Shown here in pieces: positions 28,603 to 38,643 of a DNA stretch of 60,024 nucleotides. Made by a program: the position numbers and the translations under genes. Origin of the DNA: DASUKM01 sp036278735 (GTDB lineage Bacteria > Acidobacteriota > Vicinamibacteria > Vicinamibacterales > 2-12-FULL-66-21); NCBI GenBank assembly GCA_036278735.1, contig DASUKM010000006.1:1-60024 (forward strand). The letters are read 5' to 3'. Each line of letters opens with the position of its first letter. The stretch's first letter is position 1. The notes beneath the pieces are model-generated. The model saw only the letters and a list, made by a program, of their open reading frames with translations. It did not search any database and was not told the DNA's origin.

Positions 28603-29498
28603 GATTCTGGAACCGCGGGTGTCCCCGTCTGCTTGAAGACGCGCAATGCGTTGTCGTACAGGATCTTACGCTTCGTCTCGGGGCCGAGCGGCAACATCTC
28701 GAACTGCTCGACGTTGGCTCGCATCGATTTGACGCCGGGACTCGGCCAGTCGGTGCCCCACACGGTCTTGCCGGCAATCTCCTCCAGACGAGGAAAATAC
28801 TCCAACAGCTTCGCCGGCGGGATGCCCGAGATCTCGAGATGGACGTTCGGATGCCGGCGAACGAGAAAGAACGCCGCGTCCATCCACAGCGGCCGGCCGC
28901 CGTGCGCGAGCAGGATCGTCAGCTTCGGAAAATCCACCGCCACGTCGTCGACGTCCATTGGATCCCCCAGCCGGCTACGCGCCGCGGGAAACACCGACGT
29001 GCCCGTGTGAATCGTGACCGGGAGCCCTGCCGCCTGCGCCCGCTCGTACAGTTCGGCGAGGTGCGGCAGCGCGTCGAGATACGCATTGGCCCGGAACAAC
29101 TGGTGCGGCGGATGAATCTTCAGCGCGCGCACGCCTTGATCGACGAGTCGATCGACCGCCTCGCCGACGTTCGTCGTGAAGCGCGGATTGACCGAGCCGA
29201 ACGCGATCAGCCGGGACGGGTCCGTCGACGCGTATCGCACCATCCAGGGATTCGCCTCGTCGGTGAAGCCCATCACGTCGGGGCTGACGTAGTTGATGAG
29301 CCCGACGCGCTCGATACCGTCGGCATCCATCCGGGCCAGCAGCCTCTTCGGATCCGCCGCGTAGCCCTCGAGTTCGGCGCGGTTCGATTTCCCGCGCCAG
29401 AACGTCTCGGCGACGCCCGGCGGCATCATGTGGAACGGCTGTATGTGGATGTGGGCGTCGATGACCGGCAGCATCGGTAACGGGGTATGGTACCGCAT
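28599..29498 (-). CDS. Amidohydrolase-2 family metal-dependent hydrolase/decarboxylase
   Basis: A 299-residue TIM-barrel protein of the amidohydrolase-2 (ACMSD-like) family. It has the DAHIHIQ metal motif near the N-terminus, VTIHTGTS, LLAHGGRPLW and TVWGTDWPSPG, which carries the catalytic aspartate. Family members decarboxylate aromatic acids and 2-amino-3-carboxymuconate semialdehyde, or hydrolyse lactone-like rings. ATG 29474 is an equally possible start. Its stop overlaps the kynureninase-like start by four bases. The pairing of an ACMSD-like protein with a kynureninase-like one recalls tryptophan/kynurenine breakdown, while the rest of the operon is the CoA-dependent box route. The actual substrate is undetermined. 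Confidence 0.85.
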   Translation of the reverse strand: MRYHTPLPMLPVIDAHIHIQPFHMMPPGVAETFWRGKSNRAELEGYAADPKRLLARMDADGIERVGLINYVSPDVMGFTDEANPWMVRYASTDPSRLIAFGSVNPRFTTNVGEAVDRLVDQGVRALKIHPPHQLFRANAYLDALPHLAELYERAQAAGLPVTIHTGTSVFPAARSRLGDPMDVDDVAVDFPKLTILLAHGGRPLWMDAAFFLVRRHPNVHLEISGIPPAKLLEYFPRLEEIAGKTVWGTDWPSPGVKSMRANVEQFEMLPLGPETKRKILYDNALRVFKQTGTPAVPES

Positions 29499-29534
29499 CC
29501 GGATGCGCGCACGCAGCGCTGGCGGGTCCGCGGC

Positions 29535-29596
29535 GGAGCGGCGCGGGGCGCCGGGGTCCCCGCAAGCGACGGAGCCGGGGTGTGGGGCGGAGCCCC
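29535..29596. repeat. Dispersed GC-rich structured repeat, copy 1
   Basis: A 62-base element, almost identical to 56427-56486 (four substitutions and a 2-base indel). It ends in GGGGCGGAGCCCC, a 5-bp stem with a 3-base loop, and contains CCGGGGTCCCCG. It lies in the gap between the aldehyde dehydrogenase and the amidohydrolase. Confidence 0.9.
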
Positions 29597-29614
29597 ACGT
29601 AAGGAAGACCCGCC

Positions 29615-31075
29615 CTACGTGTTCAGGTCGATCCAGACGCTCTTGACCTGCGTGTAGTGTTCGAGCGCCTGGGCGCCCATCTCGCGGCCGAAGCCGCTGG
29701 CCTTGTAGCCGCCGAAGGGGGCCGCGGTGTCGTAGACGTTGTAGGTATTGACCCACACGGTGCCCGCCTGCAGCTTGCGCGCGACGTAGTGCGCCTTCTT
29801 GATGTCGCGGGTCCACACGGCCGCGGCGAGGCCGTACGGCGTGTCGTTGGCGCGCGCGATCGCCTCGTCCAGATCGGCGAACTCGATCGTGGCCAGCACC
29901 GGGCCGAAGATTTCTTCGCGCGCGATCGTCATCTCGGGGGTCACGCGGTCGAACACGGTGGGCTGGAAGAAATAGCCCTTGCCGGTGCCGATGTCGGCGC
30001 GCTGTCCCCCGGCCACCAGCTCCGCCCCTTCCTTCCGGCCGGTCGCGACGTAGCGTTCGACGGTGTCGAGCTGCTTCTTCGAGGACAACGCGCCGAAGCG
30101 CGTCTTCGGATCCATGGGATCGCCGGCCACCATCTTCCTCGCGCGCGCCGCCAGCTTCTCCATGAAGGCGTCCTTGATCGAGCGGTCGACGAGCAGCCGC
30201 GAGCCCGCAGCGCACACCTCTCCCTTGCCGTAGAAGATCCCGACGGTCGCCCCTCGAATCGCCGCGTCGAGATCGGCGTCGGGCAGCACGATGTTCGGCG
30301 ACTTGCCGCCCAGCTCCAGCGTGATCTTCTTCAGCGTGTCCGCTGCGCTCCGCATGATCGACTTGCCGGTGGCGGTGTCCCCCGTGAAGGCGATCTTGTC
30401 GATCCCGGGATGCTCCACCATGGCCTGACCGAGCGTCGAGCCGGGGCCGGTGATCACGTTGAGCACGCCGGGCGGCAGGCCGGCTTCGACGGCGATCTCG
30501 CCGAGAGCCAGCGCCGTCAGCGGCGTCTGGCTCGCGGGTTTGAGCACCACGGTGTTGCCGCAAGCGAGCGCCGGCGCGACTTTCCACGCGGCGATCAGCA
30601 GCGGGAAATTCCACGGCACGATCGCCCCGACGACGCCGAGCGGCTCGCGGAGCGTGTAGGTCAGATAGTTGCCCTTGACGGGAATCGTCTCCCCCATCAC
30701 CTTGTCAGACCATCCGGCGTAGTACTCGAAGCACTCGGCCGCGGCGGGAATCTCGATGTGGCGCGACTCCGAGATGGGCTTGCCGTTGTGCCGCGTCTCG
30801 AGCCGGGCCACCTCGTCGACGCGCTCCATCAGCCGCGTCGCGAGCCGGTGCACGAGCCGCCCGCGCTCGCGCGCCGACATCGTGCCCCACGGCCCCGTCA
30901 GCGCCGCGCGCGCGGCCGCGACCGCGGCGTCGAGGTCGTCCTTGCCCGCCGAGGGCACCTGCGCGATCACCTCTTCGGTCGCCGGGTTGACGACGTCCAT
31001 CGTCTTGCCGGTGGTCGCGTCGCGCCACTCGTTGTCGATGAGGATCTTGCGGCGATCGATGGCGATTGTCGTCAT
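29615..31075 (-). CDS. NAD(P)-dependent aldehyde dehydrogenase, candidate for the BoxD step
   Basis: A 486-residue classical aldehyde dehydrogenase with all key residues: N157 (VPWNFP), E254 (LELGGKSP) and the nucleophile C288 (GEVCAAG). C-terminal motifs PFGGYKASGFGRE and EEIFGPV are intact. By context it could oxidise 3,4-dehydroadipyl-CoA semialdehyde, the BoxC product, to the acid. However, its sequence is closest in style to betaine/phenylacetaldehyde-type dehydrogenases, so the substrate is inference. It begins 13 bases after the enoyl-CoA hydratase gene in the same operon. Confidence 0.88.
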   Translation of the reverse strand: MTTIAIDRRKILIDNEWRDATTGKTMDVVNPATEEVIAQVPSAGKDDLDAAVAAARAALTGPWGTMSARERGRLVHRLATRLMERVDEVARLETRHNGKPISESRHIEIPAAAECFEYYAGWSDKVMGETIPVKGNYLTYTLREPLGVVGAIVPWNFPLLIAAWKVAPALACGNTVVLKPASQTPLTALALGEIAVEAGLPPGVLNVITGPGSTLGQAMVEHPGIDKIAFTGDTATGKSIMRSAADTLKKITLELGGKSPNIVLPDADLDAAIRGATVGIFYGKGEVCAAGSRLLVDRSIKDAFMEKLAARARKMVAGDPMDPKTRFGALSSKKQLDTVERYVATGRKEGAELVAGGQRADIGTGKGYFFQPTVFDRVTPEMTIAREEIFGPVLATIEFADLDEAIARANDTPYGLAAAVWTRDIKKAHYVARKLQAGTVWVNTYNVYDTAAPFGGYKASGFGREMGAQALEHYTQVKSVWIDLNT

Positions 31076-31088
31076 GATGATTGTCTGG

Positions 31089-31886
31089 TCACCGGCCGCT
31101 GAACGTCGGCGGCCGCTTCTCGAGGCTGGCCGCGATGCCTTCCTTCGCGTCGGCGCTCTCGAAGAGCAGTTGCTGCAGCTCGCGTTCGAGCGCGAGCCCT
31201 TCGGCCAGGCCGGCTTCGGCGCCCGACTGCACGGCGCGCTTCATGCGCCCGACGGCGCGGCTGGCCTTGTTGGGCGGCGTGAACCGGCGCGCGTACTCGA
31301 ACACGGCGTCGCCAAACGATCGGCCCTTCAACTCCGCATCTCCCCAGACGTCGGTGACGATCCCGAGCGCCCGCGCCTCGTCCATCGACATCAGGCGCCC
31401 GGTCGCCATCAGTTCGATCGCGCGCGCCTTGCCGACCAGCCGCGCCAGCCGCTGCGTGCCGCCGGTGCCGGGCAGTACGCCGAGCGAGACTTCCGGCAGC
31501 CCGATCTTCCCCGGCCCCTGCCGGGCAATTCTCATGTCGGCCGCGAGTGCCACCTCGAGGCCGCCGCCCACCGTATGCCCATTGAGCGCCGCGATCACGA
31601 GCTTCGGCGTCTGCTCGAGCCGGGTGAGCGTCTCGTTCGCGTGCAGGCAGAAGTAGTACTTGAAGTCCGGCGCGGCCCCCTGGAGCGTCCCGATGTTGGC
31701 CCCCGCGCAGAAGAACTTTTCCCCCGCGCCGCGCAGCACGATGACGTGCACCTGGGGGTCCATGCGCGCGGCGAGCACCGCCTCGTCCAGCTCGCGCATC
31801 ATCTCGTACGAGTACGTGTTGGCCGGCGGCTCGTTCAGCTCGATGACGAACACGCCCTCGCTGATCGCGATGTCGATCTTTGTCAT
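31089..31886 (-). CDS. Enoyl-CoA hydratase/isomerase (crotonase family)
   Basis: A 265-residue crotonase. The oxyanion-hole segments are CAGANI (60-65) and GHTVGGGLE, with the two acidic catalytic positions E111 and E132 (LPEVSLGVLPGTGGTQRL). In the box pathway such an enzyme isomerises and hydrates 3,4-dehydroadipyl-CoA to 3-hydroxyadipyl-CoA, which the dehydrogenase at 26455 would then oxidise. It is the third gene of the boxC-led operon, 158 bp after boxB across a repeat-filled gap. A generic beta-oxidation role cannot be excluded from sequence alone. Confidence 0.92.
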   Translation of the reverse strand: MTKIDIAISEGVFVIELNEPPANTYSYEMMRELDEAVLAARMDPQVHVIVLRGAGEKFFCAGANIGTLQGAAPDFKYYFCLHANETLTRLEQTPKLVIAALNGHTVGGGLEVALAADMRIARQGPGKIGLPEVSLGVLPGTGGTQRLARLVGKARAIELMATGRLMSMDEARALGIVTDVWGDAELKGRSFGDAVFEYARRFTPPNKASRAVGRMKRAVQSGAEAGLAEGLALERELQQLLFESADAKEGIAASLEKRPPTFSGR

Positions 31887-31890
31887 GACA

Positions 31891-32044
31891 CAGCTTCCAG
31901 CTTCCAGTTTCCAGTTTCCAGTTTCCAGTCAGGGTTCCCGGGTTCCGGGTTCCGGGCCCTCGGTTGCGTCGGACGCCCCGCCCGGCGTGCCGCGCCGCGT
32001 CCCTGCGCGCCGCGCCCCGCGCCTCCGCGCCCCGCACTCCGCGC
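31891..32044. repeat. Heptamer arrays (CAGYTTC)5 and (GGGTTCC)3 plus GC-rich stretch
   Basis: 31891-31929 has five units (two CAGCTTC, three CAGTTTC) and a partial one. 31932-31955 has GGGTTCC units, the first set off by one base. 31980-32044 is a very GC-rich CGCGCCC-like stretch. These fill the 158-bp gap between boxB and the enoyl-CoA hydratase gene; I see no coding sequence in it. Confidence 0.92.
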
Positions 32045-33463
32045 CTACAGCTCCGTCCGCACGTACTCGAAGTTGACCGGCGTCCGGTGCACACCGCGCG
32101 TTGGCGGCGCGATGTAGTTGGCGAACTTCCCTGCTTCGTACACCGGCTCGTTCATGATGCTCAGGAGGAACTCGCGATCGGCGGCGGCCGGCAGGAACTC
32201 GTAGCGCCGCCGCGTCCACTCCTCGTCGGAGAGCGGCACGCCGTTGGGATCGAAGTGCAGCGACGAGAACATGCCGATGTTGCGGTTGAACTTGCGGTCC
32301 GGCAGCCGCAGCCGGTCGGACAGGCCGTGGCGCTCGAGGATGCGGTTCCACCGCGTCACCCCCGCCTGGCAGTCGCCGACGTACCAGTCGCGCAGCACCT
32401 CGTTCATGGCCGTGCGCATCGGGATCTGCCGGCGTTCGAGCCGGCCGTCGGCCGCCACCTCGAGATCGTAGATGGTCTCGGTCGCCGCGTGGTCGTCCCA
32501 CTTCTCTTCGTACGCGCGCCCCTTCAGGCCGTTGGCGAAGTACGAGGCCGCGTTGGTCGAGATCTCGTTGCCGTGCAGGTCGAGGCTGAGGCTGAACCAG
32601 AGATTGATGAACTTCTGGATGGCCGGCAGATCGATCCCGCCGATTCGCCGGACGTCTTCCGCGAAGCCGCTCTGCTTCATCAACTGACAGGTGCGCTCGA
32701 GGATCCGCGCGATCCCCGTCTCGCCGACGAACATGTGATGCGCCTCCTCCGTCAGCATGAAGCGCGTCGTGCGCGACAGCGGGTCGAGCGAGCTCTCCGA
32801 GAGCGACAGCAGCTGCGACTTGCCGTCGCGGTCCGTGAACATCGTGAACATGAAGAAGTCGAGCCAGTTCTCGATGGGCTCGTTGAACGCCTCGAGAATG
32901 CGCGGCTTGTCGCGGTTGCCGCTCTGCCGCTCGAGCAACTCCTCCGCTTCGTCGCGGCCGTCCCGGCCGAAGTAGGAGTGCAGCAGATACACCATGGCCC
33001 AGAGGTGCCGCCCTTCCTCGACGTTCACCTGAAAGAGGTTGCGCAGGTCGTACAGGCTCGGGCAGCGCTGCCCCAGCCACCGCTGCTGCTCGACGCTCGC
33101 CGGCTCGGTGTCTCCCTGCGTCACGACGAGCCGCCGCAACTGATTGCGGAACTCCCCCGGCACCTCCTGCCACACCGGCTGACCGAGGAAGTCGCCGAAG
33201 CCGACGCGGCGGTCGTGGACGGGATCCGCGAGAAAAATGCCCCAGCGATACTCCGGCAGCTTCACGTACTCGAAATGCGCCCACCCGGCGGGATCCACGC
33301 TGACCGCCGTGCGCACGAATACCTGATGGTAGTTCTGGAACCCCTGCGGCCCCATGTCGCGCCACCACTGGATGTACTTCGGCTGCCAGTGCTCGAGCGC
33401 GCGCTGCAGACGCTTGTTGCTCGACAGGCCAACGTTGTTGGGAATCCGTTCGGCTGAAATCAT
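32045..33463 (-). CDS. boxB: Benzoyl-CoA 2,3-epoxidase, oxygenase subunit BoxB
   Basis: A 472-residue di-iron oxygenase that, with the reductase BoxA, converts benzoyl-CoA and O2 to the 2,3-epoxide. The di-iron ligands are all present: E120 (GDTE), E150 and H153 (NVEEGRHLW), D211 (FTDRDGK), E240 and H243 (LTEEAHHMF). To my knowledge these positions coincide with those described for the structurally characterised Azoarcus BoxB. The length is normal. BoxA is not encoded nearby, so the electron donor must be elsewhere or different. It is the second gene after boxC, separated by 110 bp of repeat with strong potential to fold. Confidence 0.96.
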   Translation of the reverse strand: MISAERIPNNVGLSSNKRLQRALEHWQPKYIQWWRDMGPQGFQNYHQVFVRTAVSVDPAGWAHFEYVKLPEYRWGIFLADPVHDRRVGFGDFLGQPVWQEVPGEFRNQLRRLVVTQGDTEPASVEQQRWLGQRCPSLYDLRNLFQVNVEEGRHLWAMVYLLHSYFGRDGRDEAEELLERQSGNRDKPRILEAFNEPIENWLDFFMFTMFTDRDGKSQLLSLSESSLDPLSRTTRFMLTEEAHHMFVGETGIARILERTCQLMKQSGFAEDVRRIGGIDLPAIQKFINLWFSLSLDLHGNEISTNAASYFANGLKGRAYEEKWDDHAATETIYDLEVAADGRLERRQIPMRTAMNEVLRDWYVGDCQAGVTRWNRILERHGLSDRLRLPDRKFNRNIGMFSSLHFDPNGVPLSDEEWTRRRYEFLPAAADREFLLSIMNEPVYEAGKFANYIAPPTRGVHRTPVNFEYVRTEL

Positions 33464-33476
33464 ACTGACGCCTCAT

Positions 33477-33573
33477 CAGCTGCCAGCTCCCAGCTCCCAG
33501 CTCCCAGCTGCCAGCGCACAAGGAAGACCTTCTTCCTTATCGAGCTGGAAGCTGGCGGCTGGAGGCTGGAGGC

Positions 33574-33574
<1 letters not shown>
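33477..33574. repeat. Inverted pair of heptamer arrays between boxC and boxB
   Basis: The left arm, 33477-33516, is five CAGCTNC units plus part of a sixth. The right arm, 33542-33574, is about four and a half units of the GCTGG type, complementary in register. Between them a perfect 8-bp stem AAGGAAGA/TCTTCCTT (33520-33527, 33531-33538) has a 3-base loop. In boxCB mRNA the whole region could fold into one long hairpin. The boxC stop codon lies at the edge of the right arm. Confidence 0.92.
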
Positions 33575-35265
<1,691 letters not shown>

Positions 35266-35271
35266 GTCAAG

Positions 35272-35314
35272 GCAGTATAGTGCTCGTAATGGCGCTGTAA
35301 GCGCTATATACTGC
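35272..35314. promoter_or_regulatory. boxC-boxR divergent promoter/operator region
   Basis: GCAGTATAG (35272-35280) and CTATATACTGC (35304-35314) form an imperfect inverted repeat around GCGCT-gta-AGCGC (35292-35304). Each outer arm contains a -10-like TATACT: the left reads towards boxC (35279-35274, minus strand) and the right towards boxR (35307-35312). A CTTACA 16 bases before the boxC -10 may be its -35. BoxR is the obvious candidate to bind here. Confidence 0.65.
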
Positions 35315-35324
35315 ACCTACCCCC

Positions 35325-36065
35325 ATGCGCGAAGACGATGTGCTCCGGCGGTTGGGCGGCCGGATCCGTTCGGCCCGGGCGGCACGGCATCAGACGCGTC
35401 GCGCGCTGTCGGAGCTGTCCGGCGTGTCGCTGCGTTTCCTGGTTCAGCTCGAGGCGGGGCGCGCGAATATTTCCGTCAAACGGCTCGCCGACGTCGCGCG
35501 CGCGCTCGACACCACCCCGGCGGCGCTGCTCGACGACCGCGACGACGAGCGGCCGCTCGTCGTGGCGCTGCTGGGGCTGCGCGGCGCGGGCAAGACGACG
35601 GTCGGACGCCAGCTCGCGCGCCGCCGGCACGTCCCGTTCGTCGAACTGGATCGACGCATCGAGCGCGCGGCGGAACTGAGTCTGGCGGAGCTGTTCTCGC
35701 TGCACGGCGAGGACTACTATCGGCGGCTCGAGCGCGAGTCGCTGGCGGAATTGCTCGCGGAGCGCCGGCCGATGGTGCTGGCCACGGGCGGCGGCCTCGT
35801 GACGTCTCCCGAGACGTATGCGCTGCTGCGCGGCGCGGCGGCGACCGTGTGGCTGCGCGCGAGCCCCGAGGATCACTGGAACCGCGTCGTGCGCCAGGGA
35901 GATCGCCGCCCGATGGCGGACCATCCGCAGGCGATGGCGGATCTGCGGGCCCTGCTCGCCGCGCGGGAGCCGTTGTACGAGAGCGCCGAATACACGGTGC
36001 AGACGTCCGGCCGTGTGATCGCGGAGGTCGTCGACGAGATCGCCGCGAAGGTGCGTGTCGCGTGA
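35325..36065 (+). CDS. boxR: BoxR-type regulator: XRE HTH plus shikimate-kinase-like domain
   Basis: A 246-residue transcription factor. An XRE-type helix-turn-helix fills about 8-66 (LSELSGVSLRFLVQLEAGRANIS). A shikimate-kinase-like domain follows, with P-loop G84-L-R-G-A-G-K-T-T92, then ELDRRIE and ATGGGLV. BzdR/BoxR proteins of this layout repress benzoate operons and are released by benzoyl-CoA, the shikimate-kinase-like domain acting as ligand sensor rather than as a kinase. It is divergent from boxC and so probably controls both promoters. The linker between the domains looks shorter than in proteobacterial members. Confidence 0.92.
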   Translation: MREDDVLRRLGGRIRSARAARHQTRRALSELSGVSLRFLVQLEAGRANISVKRLADVARALDTTPAALLDDRDDERPLVVALLGLRGAGKTTVGRQLARRRHVPFVELDRRIERAAELSLAELFSLHGEDYYRRLERESLAELLAERRPMVLATGGGLVTSPETYALLRGAAATVWLRASPEDHWNRVVRQGDRRPMADHPQAMADLRALLAAREPLYESAEYTVQTSGRVIAEVVDEIAAKVRVA

Positions 36066-36076
36066 GATGCCGGTCC

Positions 36077-38569
36077 CTACTCGTCTCTCAGCGCGATCAG
36101 CGGATCGACCCGCAGCGCGCGGCGTGCCGGCTGGTAGCAGGCGAGCAGCGCGACCCCGACCAGGATGGCGGGGGCGCCGGCAAGGCTCACCGGATCCAGC
36201 GGCGTCACGCCGAACAGCAGCGACCCGATCGTTCGGGTTGCGAGGGCTGAGGCGATCATGCCGACGGCTCCACCCACGAGCACGGGAATCATCGCTTCTC
36301 GAAGGATCAGCCGCAGGACGTCGACGGCGCGTGCGCCGAGGGCGACACGGATGCCAATCTCGCGCGTGCGCTGGGCGACCAGGTAGGCGAGCACACCGTA
36401 GATGCCTATCGCGGCCAGTGCGAGCGCCACGGCCGCAAACGAGCACAACAGCAGCAGATTGAACCGTGGGCGCGCGAGCGCTCCGGAGATCACGGCGTCC
36501 ATCGGGCGCATCCGCAGCACCAGCAACTGCGGATCGTATGCCGCGATGCGATCGCGCACGGCGGCCGCGATCGCATCGAACGGCAGAGTGGAGCGAATCA
36601 CCAATGACGGTCTGAGCACGTCCGGGTTCTGGGCGTGAGGGACATACACGGTCGGGCGGGCGACCTCGGCGACGGCACGGCCGCGCACATCACCCACGAC
36701 GCCGACGATCAGTCGAGGGGCGGGGGAGACGCCTTCGTCGGACCCGAGCAGTCGACCAATCGCCTCCTGGCCGTGAAAATAGCGGGCAGCGAACGCCGCA
36801 TTGACGACGGCCACGCCAAGCTGCTGCAGCGCAGGGTGGTTCAACTGCTCGTCGGTGAAGCGATCGGCGGGACCGAAATTTCGGCCGCGAAGAAAGGGGA
36901 TTTCCAGCGCCCTGAAGTAACCCGGCGTGACGACGACCAGATCCGCTTGCCATCGATCGCGCGGATCGGTCGGGGGATGGCTGCCCGTGGCGCCCGGCGC
37001 ATCCGCCGGCCAGACGCCGCCGCTCGCGGGATCCGTCGCGAGCGGTACCTGGGTGACGAGTCCGGCGGCGTCTACGCCGGGCACCGCCTCAACGGCCGCC
37101 ATCAACCCGTCGACGGCCTGTTGCACGTGAACCCAGGGACGCTGACCCGGCGCGGCCTGGAACAGCCGCCCAACGGGCCACCGGGCTTCGACTTCCATGA
37201 CGTGCGCGGGATGAAACCCGAGATCTACTCCCCGAAGGTTCACGAACGTCCGTACGAACAACAGCGCGCCCGCCAACAGCGTGAGCACCACGGCGACCTG
37301 CACGCCGGTCAACCAGCGCCGCACGCGAGCGCCGGTCGCGGTGGCCGTCCGCGCGTCTCGCCGAACACCGCCGTGGAATTCCGCGCGCGCAGCCTGCAGC
37401 GCGGGCGCCAGCCCTGTCAACACCGTGCAGGCGACGCCGGCGGCAAGCGCGAAGACGAGCACTGCGGCGTTGATACCCACGTCGGACAGCCGCGGAATGT
37501 CCGACGGTGCGAGGCGGACCAGCACGCGCGCGATCCAATAGCCAATCGCGAGGCCCGCCGCCACGCCAGCGCCGCACAGCAGCGCCGCCTCGGTCAAACA
37601 CTGCCGAACCAGGCGCCTCCAGCCGGCGCCGAGGGCCATCCGCACGGCCGTTTCCTGGCGGCGGCCCGCGGCTCGTGCGAAGAGCAGGTTGGCGACATTC
37701 GCGCAGCCGATCAACAGCACGCCCGCCACCGCGGCCAGCAGCGCGATCAAGGCGAGCCGCGTGCTGGCACTGTCCGAGCCGGCGAGCGGCTCGATCTGCG
37801 CGATCCATCCCTTGTTGCTCGCGGGCTGCTCCGACTGGAGTTGCGTGGAGATGCCGCCAAGCTCGCGCCGCACGTCCTCGATCGTCCGGCCGGGCGCGAT
37901 ACGGGCGAGGACCCCGAATGAGTGCGACCGGCGCTGCGCCGGCGGCACAGGGCCGATCGGCAGGCTGGTCCACGCGTCGGTCCCGTCGGGGAATGCGAAT
38001 CCGCGCGGCATCACCCCGACAATCTCGCGCGGCAGCCGACCTTCCAGCATCACCCGGCGTCCGGCAATCTCCCGATCACCGCCGAATGCACGCTGCCACA
38101 AACCGTAGCCGATCACGAACTGTCCCACGGCGCCAGGTGCGACGGTCTCCGCTTCGGGGCTGAGCGGCCGTCCGAGAATCGGGCGCACGCGCAGCAGATC
38201 GAACAGACCCGGAGAGGCCGTCGCGGTTTTCACGACCTGCACACGATCGCCGATCGTCCACAGCGTCTCGCCATTGAACGGGATCGCGTAGGCTGCCAGC
38301 CCCTCGAGCGTCCGGCTGCGCGCGCGCCAGTCGGCGAACGTGCCCGCCGACACCTCTCCACGGTCGATCCCCTCGCCTGGATTGCCCTCGTACAGCCGCA
38401 CCAGCCGATCCGGCTCCGGGTACGGCAGCGGTTTCAGCAGGACGGCGTCCACGACGCTGAAGACGGCGGTATTCGCGCCGATCCCGAGGGCCAGCGCCAG
38501 GACGGCGGCCGCCGTGAAGCCGGGCGCCTGGCGCAGGGTGCGGATCGCGTAGCGCAGGTCCTGAAGCAT
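36077..38569 (-). CDS. ABC transporter permease, MacB/FtsX type (ADOP-like)
   Basis: An 830-residue permease. The N-terminus MLQDLRYAIRTLRQAPGFTAAAVLALALGIGANTA is typical of the large tandem FtsX permeases that are abundant in Acidobacteriota. A periplasmic MacB-type core domain follows (about 50-240). A first FtsX block lies at about 265-390 and a second near the C-terminus, where VAQRTREIGIRVALGA is the conserved loop. The partner ATPase is not adjacent. Such systems are linked to efflux or mechanotransmission, with substrate unknown. It is convergent with boxR (11 bp between stops) and divergent from the LysR gene. Confidence 0.92.
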   Translation of the reverse strand: MLQDLRYAIRTLRQAPGFTAAAVLALALGIGANTAVFSVVDAVLLKPLPYPEPDRLVRLYEGNPGEGIDRGEVSAGTFADWRARSRTLEGLAAYAIPFNGETLWTIGDRVQVVKTATASPGLFDLLRVRPILGRPLSPEAETVAPGAVGQFVIGYGLWQRAFGGDREIAGRRVMLEGRLPREIVGVMPRGFAFPDGTDAWTSLPIGPVPPAQRRSHSFGVLARIAPGRTIEDVRRELGGISTQLQSEQPASNKGWIAQIEPLAGSDSASTRLALIALLAAVAGVLLIGCANVANLLFARAAGRRQETAVRMALGAGWRRLVRQCLTEAALLCGAGVAAGLAIGYWIARVLVRLAPSDIPRLSDVGINAAVLVFALAAGVACTVLTGLAPALQAARAEFHGGVRRDARTATATGARVRRWLTGVQVAVVLTLLAGALLFVRTFVNLRGVDLGFHPAHVMEVEARWPVGRLFQAAPGQRPWVHVQQAVDGLMAAVEAVPGVDAAGLVTQVPLATDPASGGVWPADAPGATGSHPPTDPRDRWQADLVVVTPGYFRALEIPFLRGRNFGPADRFTDEQLNHPALQQLGVAVVNAAFAARYFHGQEAIGRLLGSDEGVSPAPRLIVGVVGDVRGRAVAEVARPTVYVPHAQNPDVLRPSLVIRSTLPFDAIAAAVRDRIAAYDPQLLVLRMRPMDAVISGALARPRFNLLLLCSFAAVALALAAIGIYGVLAYLVAQRTREIGIRVALGARAVDVLRLILREAMIPVLVGGAVGMIASALATRTIGSLLFGVTPLDPVSLAGAPAILVGVALLACYQPARRALRVDPLIALRDE

Positions 38570-38597
38570 GCTGTTGAGACGACGGAACGTCGCCGCG

Positions 38598-38623
38598 GGC
38601 CGGCGGGGCGAAGCCCACCGGCC
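38598..38623. repeat. GC-rich hairpin in divergent intergenic region
   Basis: GGCCGGCGGGGC-gaa-GCCCACCGGCC folds with one bulge. It lies between the divergent permease and LysR genes and resembles the GGGGCGGAGCCCC end of the 62-base dispersed repeat. It could be an operator or a degraded repeat copy. Confidence 0.55.
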
Positions 38624-38643
38624 AATTACGATAGCATCCCCTC

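Noticed and set aside
26194..29010. Open frame of about 940 codons on the plus strand
   Set aside because: Antisense to the ABC ATPase, dehydrogenase and kynureninase-like genes; no domain and composition typical of a shadow frame.
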